Of a stretch of 6,253 bases of DNA, positions 1 through 4,983 are shown piece by piece (position 1 is the stretch's first letter; the number at the start of each line of letters is the position of its first letter). Source of the DNA: Alphaproteobacteria bacterium UBA1254. GTDB lineage: Bacteria; Pseudomonadota; Alphaproteobacteria; RF32; CAG-239. The stretch spans positions 1 through 6,253 of the forward strand of contig DBVW01000011.1 in assembly GCA_002308495.1 (NCBI GenBank). The letters are read 5' to 3'. The translations under genes were made by a program, and so were the position numbers. The notes beneath the pieces are model-generated. The model was not told the origin of the DNA, did no database searches, and saw nothing but the letters and a program-made list of their open reading frames with translations.

Positions 1-25
1 TTTTTGATGTTGATAAAATAGAATT

Positions 26-61
26 TGGGATTTGAACCCACGAGTGTGGGTTCGACTACCA
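26..61. repeat. Inverted pair of tRNA T-arm-like sequences
   Basis: On the minus strand, 41 down to 26 reads GTGGGTTCAAATCCCA, a T-arm-like stem of 4 bp (TGGG/CCCA) with a canonical seven-base loop TTCAAAT. On the plus strand, 46-61 reads GTGGGTTCGACTACCA, matching the first in 13 of 16 positions. Its loop TTCGACT is also T-loop-like, but its stem has one mismatch. The two copies are separated by 4 nt. No D arm, anticodon arm or matching acceptor strand is present on either side, so these are T-arm-like fragments rather than a tRNA gene. Confidence 0.55.
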
Positions 62-140
62 GCGCAAGGCGGGCGGAAGAACGCCGATAGGCTAAAAGCC
101 TATGCGCGCCTGTGCGATTGAGCGTAAGCGAAAATCAATC
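26..140. repeat. GC-rich nested inverted-repeat element (structured RNA or palindromic repeat)
   Basis: This compact block is far richer in G+C than its flanks and folds almost completely. Seen directly: an 8-bp perfect hairpin at 34-41/46-53 with loop GAGT; a closing stem at 63-71/107-116 with one bulged base (112); and, enclosed by it, hairpins at 72-75/82-85 and at 87-93/97-103 (ATAGGCT with AGCCTAT). A further stem lies at 116-121/135-140 (GATTGA with TCAATC). The enclosed part makes a three-way junction. A rightward terminator begins 23 nt after the last stem, so a plus-strand RNA is possible. It is not a complete tRNA, and I do not recognise SRP RNA, tmRNA, RNase P RNA or 6S RNA in it. 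The alternatives are a small RNA or a dispersed palindromic element of the kind known in Rickettsia. Copy number cannot be seen from this window. Confidence 0.5.
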
Positions 141-162
141 CAATACTCCCGACCAATTTAAC

Positions 163-186
163 GCCTTGATTTTTCAAGGCTTTTTT
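163..186 (+). terminator. Intrinsic terminator, rightward
   Basis: A perfect 7-bp stem GCCTTGA (163-169) / TCAAGGC (174-180) with a TTTT loop is followed directly by six T residues (181-186). The T tract lies only on the plus-strand side, so it ends a rightward transcript. That transcript is either the structured element just upstream or a gene left of the window. It sits 3 nt from the stop codon of the leftward hydrolase gene and could serve that gene weakly as well. Confidence 0.8.
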
Positions 187-188
187 AT

Positions 189-758
189 TCAGAATTTAAT
201 TTGACCATCATTGAGAATTTTTAAGAAGTCATTTTCAAAATCATTATGAGTACTATTTTCTAGCATCAAAAGATGAAAATTGTTGTTATTTGAAATCTGG
301 TTATATGATTTTTTTCGTTTAACATCAATATAGGTATCTTTTGCGCCTTCTAGCCAATAAATAGGAGTTTTCGTTACTTTTTTGTATAAAACATTATAGG
401 GTAAATCTCCATTTATACTAATAACAGCGGATAATTCCATTTCTAATCCTATATGCACAGCCATTCCGCCGCCTTGAGAATGCCCGATAAGAATTATGTT
501 CTCTGGTTTTGTATGTAAATTACCTAATTGTTCCTTTATATACTGTAGCGAATATTTGTATTCCTCTGCAACAGCGTCACGTCGTCCATCATTTTCAAAT
601 TTATTAAACCATTTATATTTATTAATTTTATCAGGATGTTTGAAAGGGGCATTAAAAGTGATTAAATTGGCATTGAAGAACCTCGCGATTTTATACATTA
701 AATCACTGTAGGCATTTTTATCTGAGCCAGAGCCATGTAAAAAAACTAATTTTTTCAT
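189..758 (-). CDS. Small alpha/beta-hydrolase (putative serine esterase)
   Basis: A 189-residue cytosolic protein with the full signature of an alpha/beta-hydrolase. It begins with the first core strand and the oxyanion-loop motif LVFLHGSGSDK (residues 4-14). The nucleophile elbow is GHSQGG (92-97), making Ser94 the nucleophile. An acid follows the next strand in EGAKDTYID (Asp141), and the catalytic His is probably His171 in STHND. This order and size fit the small carboxylesterase/phospholipase-like group, at the short end of its range. The substrate cannot be told from sequence, and the physiological role is unknown. The ATG at 758 is the only sensible start because the first beta strand begins at residue 4. 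No Shine-Dalgarno lies at normal distance, and a promoter-like pair lies immediately upstream, so the mRNA may be leaderless. The gene appears to be a single transcription unit, isolated from the BOF gene by the terminator at 873-902. Confidence 0.85.
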   Translation of the reverse strand: MKKLVFLHGSGSDKNAYSDLMYKIARFFNANLITFNAPFKHPDKINKYKWFNKFENDGRRDAVAEEYKYSLQYIKEQLGNLHTKPENIILIGHSQGGGMAVHIGLEMELSAVISINGDLPYNVLYKKVTKTPIYWLEGAKDTYIDVKRKKSYNQISNNNNFHLLMLENSTHNDFENDFLKILNDGQIKF

Positions 759-767
759 CTTGGCTTA

Positions 768-796
768 TTTGTAGCACCTTTTCTCAAAAATGGCAA
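768..796 (-). promoter_or_regulatory. Sigma70-like promoter for the hydrolase gene
   Basis: On the minus strand TTGCCA (796-791) is followed after exactly 17 nt by TACAAA (773-768). The -35 box matches consensus at five of six positions and the -10 box at four of six. Transcription would start near 760-762, only a few bases before the ATG at 758, leaving almost no leader. This agrees with the absence of a usable Shine-Dalgarno. Confidence 0.4.
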
Positions 797-872
797 ATAA
801 AATTCAAAGTAATTTTTACGTTTAGAAAAATCGGTATCTTTTTTCTGATTTAGGGGTGGTGTGCCCGACCAT

Positions 873-902
873 AAAAAACCACCCTTGAAAGGGTGGTTTT
901 TT
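873..902 (-). terminator. Strong (bidirectional) intrinsic terminator after the BOF gene
   Basis: CCACCC (879-884) pairs with GGGTGG (891-896). The stem is extended by A873-A878 against T897-T902, and the short loop lies around TTGAAA. Read leftward it is a GC stem followed by six T residues, 19 nt past the stop codon of the BOF-domain gene, which it should terminate. The sequence is symmetric enough to work rightward as well. Confidence 0.85.
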
Positions 903-921
903 GCTCGTAAATATTTCCAAA

Positions 922-1278
922 CTATTGAACGGTAAACGAATCCACATCAATCTTCGTTGGTTCAAACATTTCTTTATCAAGTTCGCCGTAAATTTCTATC
1001 GTTGTATCGGGCGTTACTTTTCTTCCTGCCCAATCCTCATCATCTATTTCAATCATAACCTCAGCCGTTCCGTCCGAGAAAGTATATTTTTCATCACCTA
1101 AGCTGTTTATAATATGGCCTTTTAGAGCAACTCTGCTATTATCGCGTAAATTTAACGCCTGTTTCACGGTCATTAAATTTTTGGCGACACCGGATGGTCC
1201 TTCAAAGCCACCACCGAATTGTGCTTGAGAAACGTTTGCAAAACACAAAGAAAACAACATAAGAAGTAATTTTTTCAT
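922..1278 (-). CDS. Secreted BOF (bacterial OB-fold) protein, YgiW/YdeI-like
   Basis: A 118-residue protein with a classic signal peptide: Met-Lys-Lys, a hydrophobic core at about residues 4-15, and a likely signal peptidase I site after SQA (residue 19). The mature part starts with a Gly-rich linker (FGGGFEGPSG) and then one BOF domain. Recognisable family elements are the 'MTVKQALNLRDNSRVALKG' stretch, 'YTFSDGTAEVMIEID' and 'IEIYGELDKEM'. Proteins of this family are small periplasmic OB-folds, some linked to stress tolerance (YgiW, YdeI) in enterobacteria. Whether this one binds a ligand is not known. The Shine-Dalgarno GGAG (1288-1285) lies 6 nt before the ATG. It has its own promoter in the gap behind map and its own terminator, so it is probably monocistronic. 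Length is normal for the family and nothing is missing. Confidence 0.88.
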   Translation of the reverse strand: MKKLLLMLFSLCFANVSQAQFGGGFEGPSGVAKNLMTVKQALNLRDNSRVALKGHIINSLGDEKYTFSDGTAEVMIEIDDEDWAGRKVTPDTTIEIYGELDKEMFEPTKIDVDSFTVQ

Positions 1279-1313
1279 TTTTTTCTCCGCTAATTTAAAT
1301 AAAAGACATTATC

Positions 1314-1342
1314 AGTATACTTAAGTTCTTGTGTTTTGACAA
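1314..1342 (-). promoter_or_regulatory. Sigma70-like promoter for the BOF gene
   Basis: On the minus strand TTGTCA (1342-1337) is followed after exactly 17 nt by TATACT (1319-1314). Each box differs from consensus at one position. The expected start is near 1307, giving a leader of about 28 nt that contains the GGAG ribosome site. It lies in the 74-nt gap between map and the BOF gene. No terminator is visible after map, so read-through from map may add to this promoter. Confidence 0.65.
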
Positions 1343-1352
1343 TGAAATTTTA

Positions 1353-2147
1353 CTACTTATAAGGCGGTTTATCAAGCCCCTTCAAAGAATATGTGAAAAC
1401 TTCGCACCCGTCTTTTGTTACACCGAGAGAATGTTCAAATTGTGCCGATAAACTCTTATCGCGCGTTACGGCCGTCCATCCGTTTGCTAAAATCAAACCG
1501 TCTTTTTTACCGATATTAATCATCGGCTCAATTGTAAAGAACATACCTTCTTCCATCACCGGTCCCGTTCCTTTAACACCGCAATGCATCACATTCGGCT
1601 CGTCGTGAAAAACTCTGCCCAATCCGTGCCCGCAAAACATATCAACAACCGAATATCCGTAATGGTGCGCATATTCCTCAATCACCGCGCCGATGTCGCC
1701 GAAATGCGCCCCCGGTTTAACCACATCAATACCGCGCATTAGGCATTCGTATGTCACATCACACAAGCGTTTGGCTTTAATTTTCGGGTTTCCGACATAA
1801 TACATCCGGCTTGTATCGCCGTGCCACCCGTCAACAATCACCGTTACATCAATGTTTGTTATATCCCCGTCAATCAGACGATGTGTGCTGTCCGGAATCC
1901 CGTGGCAAATGATATGGTTTGTTGAAATACAAACCGTTTTCGGATATCCGTGATAACCCAAACAGGCCGGAATCGCGCCTCTTTCAACAATAAACTTATG
2001 ACACAAATCATCAAGCTCGCCCGTCGTTACGCCGGGCACCACATACGGTGTTATAAAATCCAAACATTCGGCGGCAAGCTTTCCCGCTTTTCGCATACCC
2101 TCAAAATCTTGCGGTTCATAAATTTTTATTCCGTTTCTTTTTGTCAT
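1353..2147 (-). CDS. map: Methionine aminopeptidase, type I
   Basis: A 264-residue cytosolic metalloenzyme that removes the initiator methionine from new proteins after deformylation. All five metal ligands expected from the E. coli enzyme are present: Asp100 (NIDVTV), Asp111 (HGDTSR), His174 (CGHGLGR), Glu207 (TIEPM) and Glu238 (QFEHS). The substrate-side histidines His82 (CHGIP) and His181 (FHDEP) are also there. Length equals that of the E. coli protein, with no N-terminal SH3-binding or zinc-finger extension, so this is the plain bacterial form. The start at 2147 is preceded by AAAGG with a 9-nt A-rich spacer. The gene ends in two adjacent stops (TAG TAA). It is divergent from the plus-strand peptidase operon across a 161-nt gap, and a TTGACA box lies upstream. 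Its base composition is visibly more GC-rich than the genes around it, as expected for a highly expressed housekeeping gene. Confidence 0.97.
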   Translation of the reverse strand: MTKRNGIKIYEPQDFEGMRKAGKLAAECLDFITPYVVPGVTTGELDDLCHKFIVERGAIPACLGYHGYPKTVCISTNHIICHGIPDSTHRLIDGDITNIDVTVIVDGWHGDTSRMYYVGNPKIKAKRLCDVTYECLMRGIDVVKPGAHFGDIGAVIEEYAHHYGYSVVDMFCGHGLGRVFHDEPNVMHCGVKGTGPVMEEGMFFTIEPMINIGKKDGLILANGWTAVTRDKSLSAQFEHSLGVTKDGCEVFTYSLKGLDKPPYK

Positions 2148-2177
2148 TTTTTTTTGCCTTTGTTTTATTTTTAACCT

Positions 2178-2206
2178 TCTTTAACACCAACTCTTCGGTA
2201 TGTCAA
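2178..2206 (-). promoter_or_regulatory. Probable promoter for map
   Basis: On the minus strand a perfect -35 box TTGACA (2206-2201) is followed after 17 nt by TAAAGA (2183-2178), a poor -10 match. Transcription would begin near 2171, giving a leader of about 24 nt that carries the AAAGG ribosome site. The -35 is convincing and the -10 is not, hence moderate confidence. Confidence 0.45.
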
Positions 2207-2267
2207 TATTTTCAAAAATAAAAAGCTTTTTTCGTTTGTGGATTTTTTTGAGAGTTTTCTTTTATCG

Positions 2268-2283
2268 AATCGTTAAATCGATT
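2268..2283. promoter_or_regulatory. Dyad symmetry in the leader region of the plus-strand operon
   Basis: AATCG (2268-2272) and CGATT (2279-2283) form a 5-bp dyad around TTAAAT. ATCG also occurs a third time at 2264-2267, so the region is built of short repeated units. It lies just upstream of the Shine-Dalgarno of the first operon gene and could be an operator or a weak leader hairpin. I see no convincing -35/-10 pair for the operon on the plus strand in this gap (best guess TTGAGA at 2248). Confidence 0.25.
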
Positions 2284-2308
2284 AAATTAGCTTTCAAGAG
2301 GTTTTTAA

Positions 2309-2860
2309 ATGGAATTAAACAATAACAGAGAATTTTATAAAAAGTTATTTGCGCGAATTGTCTTGGTTTTCTGCCTTTTTTTTGTTGTTGCGACAAATAT
2401 TTTACGTCTGCAACAGCTTCAGGAAAAGCCGAGCGTTTCTCTTAAAATGTCTTCGCCGAAACCTTTGATTTTGTATTCCATCGTTTTTCAAAGCGTTGTT
2501 TCTCAAGACAAATCGCCTCGTATTGTTTTTATTGAAAACAACCCGAAATCTTCCTACTTAAAAAACGTTTTTTCTTTTATCAAAAAAAACTCTTATGAAC
2601 AGATTTTTATTGTCGATTGCTCTTCAAGCGATGTTCTTTTTTTGGAAAATTATTTTTCTTCAAATCATCAGGATATCCCTTTAGATAAAATTTCCTGTTC
2701 TTCGTCTCAAGAAGAGTTTTCTCAAATTCTAACGCCTCGAAATCTGATTGTTTTTGTTTTCGGCGATAAAAATTTTAAACATTCCGATATTTTACGTGTT
2801 GCCGAAGATTTTTCTCTTAAACCATCTATTCGTCTTTCGGAGATTAACCATGCAAATTGA
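2309..2860 (+). CDS. Unrecognised protein with single N-terminal membrane anchor
   Basis: A 183-residue protein I do not recognise. A basic N-terminus (KK, R at residues 11-16) leads into one hydrophobic segment at about 13-32, followed by no cleavage motif, so it looks like a signal anchor. After a linker (33-50) the remainder alternates hydrophobic strand-like stretches with polar helices: 52-60 (PLILYSIVF), 71-75 (RIVFI), 97-103 (EQIFIVD) and 145-151 (NLIVFVF). This suggests a small alpha/beta domain. Serine-rich turns (CSSSD, CSSSQ) follow the strands. No catalytic motif is evident. The Shine-Dalgarno AAGAGG (2296-2301) is 7 nt before the ATG. The gene overlaps the start of the M49 peptidase gene by 11 nt, which implies coupled translation. 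By the positive-inside rule the C-terminal domain would be outside the cytoplasm. A cytosolic domain cannot be excluded. Confidence 0.75.
   Translation: MELNNNREFYKKLFARIVLVFCLFFVVATNILRLQQLQEKPSVSLKMSSPKPLILYSIVFQSVVSQDKSPRIVFIENNPKSSYLKNVFSFIKKNSYEQIFIVDCSSSDVLFLENYFSSNHQDIPLDKISCSSSQEEFSQILTPRNLIVFVFGDKNFKHSDILRVAEDFSLKPSIRLSEINHAN
2839..2842 (+). promoter_or_regulatory. Shine-Dalgarno fixing the start of the M49 peptidase
   Basis: GGAG at 2839-2842, inside the end of the upstream gene, lies 7 nt before the ATG at 2850. The open frame runs back to another ATG at 2748. The 34 extra codons there are hydrophobic and lie in a shadow frame of the upstream gene, and the 2748 ATG has no purine-rich site. 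The start at 2850 is therefore preferred. Confidence 0.75.
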
Positions 2861-4559
2861 CGGTTATGAACTTAATTTAACTGAAGAACAACTTGATGAT
2901 ATCATTCAAAATCAAATGCGTGATATTGAACTTATCGGACCTGATTTTGAGGCTTTTCAAAATCTTGGCGAGAACGATAAAAAAGCCTTCGAACATTTGC
3001 TTAATGCCGCAAAAATCGTTAACGACGTTGCTTTGGAACAAGATCATCCTCTTAATAAAAAAATCAAAAAAGCTTTAAAAGAAGCTTCAAAAACGTCGTC
3101 TTATGCTCAAAAAGCTTATACCCTCTTTAAGAGCTTTAACGGTGTTGCCGGTTTGAACGGAATCGACCCGAAACCGATTGAAATTTTTAAAGGTATTCAC
3201 TCTTCCGACGGCAAAAATTTTTATCCCGAAGACTTATCTCAGGACGAGTTTTGCAGCATCCTTATTCAAATGCTTGAAACCGGGCATATTGACGAAGTCC
3301 GAAAAATCTTATCAAACAGAACTATGGTTCGAAAAGACGGTCATCTTCTTAAAGCAATTGACTATACCGAGTATTTTGAAAAAGAATTTTCAAACGCGGC
3401 CAATGAAATGGAAGTTGCCGCGCATTACACAACCGACCATCAATTTAAAGATTTTCTTTCTTGGCAGGCACAAGCTTTCCTGCAAAACAATGAAGACATG
3501 GATATGCTTGCCGACAAACATTGGGCCGTTCTTCAAAACTGTCCTTTTGAATTTACGATTTCTCGCGAAAACTATGAAGATGAATTTACGGGCTGTGTTT
3601 TTTCGAATCCGCGTTTAAAACAGCTTATTGAAGATTATCAAATCAAAGTCAATCCGAAAGATACGTTAGGCTGTCGTGTCGGTCTTGTTAACAAAAAAGG
3701 CACCGACCTTATCTTAAAATCAAAAGATACTTTGCCTTATCTTGCAAAATTAATGCCTTACCGTGAGATGTATACACAAACGATTGAAAAAGATTCAAAG
3801 CAAACGATGGTTGATGTCGATTTAATGGCTCTGACAGGCGATTATGCCATGTGTCGCGGCGGTATCACAACCGCTCAAAACTTGCCGAACGGTGATAAAT
3901 TATCCGTTCAAACCGGCGGCGGACGGCGCAATGTTTATCATCGTCAGGTTCGGTTTTCAACAGATGAAGAGCGCTCTAAAAAATTGCTTAACACTCTTGT
4001 GGCTTCAGAATTTCATCAATATTATGACGCCGGCATGCGCCACCATTTTGTTATCGGACATGAAAACGGTCATTCGCTCGGTCCTGACAACAACTTTAAA
4101 AATGCGCTCGGTATGTATGCTCACACCATTGAAGAACATAAAGCCAACACGATTTCCATCGCTTTTATTCAAGAGGTGGCCAAAACTTTCGGCTTATATA
4201 ACGATTTTGAGCTAAAACAAATTTATACCTCTTGGATTGTCAGCTTGTTTTTGAAAGCAAAACCCGTTCTTTCCAAACCGCATCGGGTTGCTGATTTAAT
4301 TGAATTTAATTATCTTTTGAAAAACAATGTTATTTTCTTTGACAGTGAAAATAAGCTTCACATTCGTTTTGAAAAAATAACGGAGGTTATGCAAAAACTG
4401 CTTGATGACACCATTTCCGTTCAACTTTCAAAATCCGTTCAAACGGCTCAAGATTTTGTTGAAAAATGGTCCGAATGGTCCGAAATTTCGGATTATATCG
4501 CAAACGTTCAAAAACAGCTTGGCAACAAACCTTATATTCGCCTTATAACAAAATTTTAA
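2850..4559 (+). CDS. Zinc metallopeptidase of the M49 (dipeptidyl-peptidase III) type
   Basis: A 569-residue protein starting MQIDGYELN, with no signal peptide or membrane segment, so cytosolic. The zinc site is HENGH (404-408) followed by SLGP. The third ligand is Glu429 in EEHKAN (428-433), 21 residues after the second His, in the arrangement of M49 peptidases (HExxGH...EECRAE in the classical form). Upstream, YEDEFTGCVFSNP (242-254) and the TAQNLPNGDKLSVQTGGGRR region (341-360) resemble conserved stretches of the M49 branch linked to Nudix domains in plants and bacteria. No Nudix domain is present here. M49 enzymes remove dipeptides from the N-terminus of short peptides. The pentapeptide HExxH in place of the hexapeptide HExxGH is a known minority form, and substrate range cannot be inferred. 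The gene is overlapped by the anchored protein and followed 39 nt later by a membrane protein, apparently in one operon. Confidence 0.82.
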   Translation: MQIDGYELNLTEEQLDDIIQNQMRDIELIGPDFEAFQNLGENDKKAFEHLLNAAKIVNDVALEQDHPLNKKIKKALKEASKTSSYAQKAYTLFKSFNGVAGLNGIDPKPIEIFKGIHSSDGKNFYPEDLSQDEFCSILIQMLETGHIDEVRKILSNRTMVRKDGHLLKAIDYTEYFEKEFSNAANEMEVAAHYTTDHQFKDFLSWQAQAFLQNNEDMDMLADKHWAVLQNCPFEFTISRENYEDEFTGCVFSNPRLKQLIEDYQIKVNPKDTLGCRVGLVNKKGTDLILKSKDTLPYLAKLMPYREMYTQTIEKDSKQTMVDVDLMALTGDYAMCRGGITTAQNLPNGDKLSVQTGGGRRNVYHRQVRFSTDEERSKKLLNTLVASEFHQYYDAGMRHHFVIGHENGHSLGPDNNFKNALGMYAHTIEEHKANTISIAFIQEVAKTFGLYNDFELKQIYTSWIVSLFLKAKPVLSKPHRVADLIEFNYLLKNNVIFFDSENKLHIRFEKITEVMQKLLDDTISVQLSKSVQTAQDFVEKWSEWSEISDYIANVQKQLGNKPYIRLITKF

Positions 4560-4598
4560 TAAAATTGTTTTAGACTTCTGGAATAAAGGAGAAAAACG

Positions 4599-4967
4599 AT
4601 GTTTGCAAAAATTTTACACGGACAGTTTGAATTAAGACAAATGTTTTGGAAATACGGCGTTTGGGGGGTATCTTTAATTACTTTTATCATGTATCTGTTT
4701 CGTATTTTTCTTGTTCATCGCTTAAACGGCTTAAGACTCGGTGAGTATTATTCAAAAGTTTTTTCTTTTATAAACATGGATAACACCATGCTCTTTTTAA
4801 CTATTTCATATTTCACTTTGCTTGCTTTTTTAACATTTTACAGCATTATTTTAGTGTTGGGTGTTTGGCGCAGCTCTGCCGAATATGATAAAAGCGTTTG
4901 GCTTCGCCATATTGCGCGAATCCTTATTTTGGTTGTTGTTTTCTTTGCTTATAAAATTGTTCTCTGA
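4599..4967 (+). CDS. Small three-segment membrane protein with C-terminal GVWRSS motif
   Basis: A 122-residue inner-membrane protein. Hydrophobic segments lie at about residues 19-39, 64-87 and 104-121, with charged linkers between. The stretch GVWRSSAEYDKSVWLRHIAR (88-107) joins segments 2 and 3. It resembles the GVWRSA..Y motif I associate with a family of small uncharacterised proteobacterial membrane proteins, a recollection rather than a database result. No catalytic or transport signature is visible. The ribosome site AAAGGAG (4585-4591) is near perfect, 7 nt before the ATG, and is the strongest in the window, suggesting high translation. No promoter is apparent in the 39-nt gap after the peptidase gene, so it is probably the last gene of that operon. 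Its stop codon lies 4 nt from the stop of the convergent cca gene. Confidence 0.8.
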   Translation: MFAKILHGQFELRQMFWKYGVWGVSLITFIMYLFRIFLVHRLNGLRLGEYYSKVFSFINMDNTMLFLTISYFTLLAFLTFYSIILVLGVWRSSAEYDKSVWLRHIARILILVVVFFAYKIVL

Positions 4968-4983
4968 TTTTTTACTTAATCAG
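4964..4983. terminator. Weak hairpin across the convergent stop codons
   Basis: CTGATT (4964-4969) pairs with AATCAG (4978-4983) around an 8-nt loop. The hairpin spans the stop codons of both the membrane protein gene and cca. The stem is AT-rich and no clean T tract follows in either direction, though short T-runs are near (4990-4997 on the plus side). It may slow polymerase at the convergent junction, but it is not a standard intrinsic terminator. Confidence 0.25.

Noticed and set aside
22..90. A short plus-strand reading frame through the structured element (NLGFEPTSVG and on)
   Set aside because: No start codon or ribosome site is present, and the bases are fully explained by RNA-like pairing. 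Such frames are common spurious translations of structured DNA.
20..160. A tRNA gene on the minus strand, suggested by the T-arm GTGGGTTCAAATCCCA
   Set aside because: No acceptor strand complementary to the bases after the T-arm, no D arm and no anticodon arm can be built. The region instead folds into unrelated hairpins.
189..758. Horizontal transfer of the hydrolase gene because it is much more AT-rich than map
   Set aside because: The cca gene is similarly AT-rich, and map is the outlier, as expected for a highly expressed housekeeping gene.
2219..2232. Palindrome around AAAAGCTTTT as a terminator or operator
   Set aside because: It has no loop and is a simple A/T run around AGCT, which is expected by chance in this composition.
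2748..2849. An N-terminal extension of the M49 peptidase from the ATG at 2748, giving a membrane segment
   Set aside because: The extension is the shadow frame of the upstream gene and lacks a ribosome site. GGAG sits 7 nt before the ATG at 2850.
3178..3618. Alternative plus-strand open frames inside the peptidase gene
   Set aside because: They lie within the M49 coding frame, have no family resemblance, and arise from AT-rich codon use.
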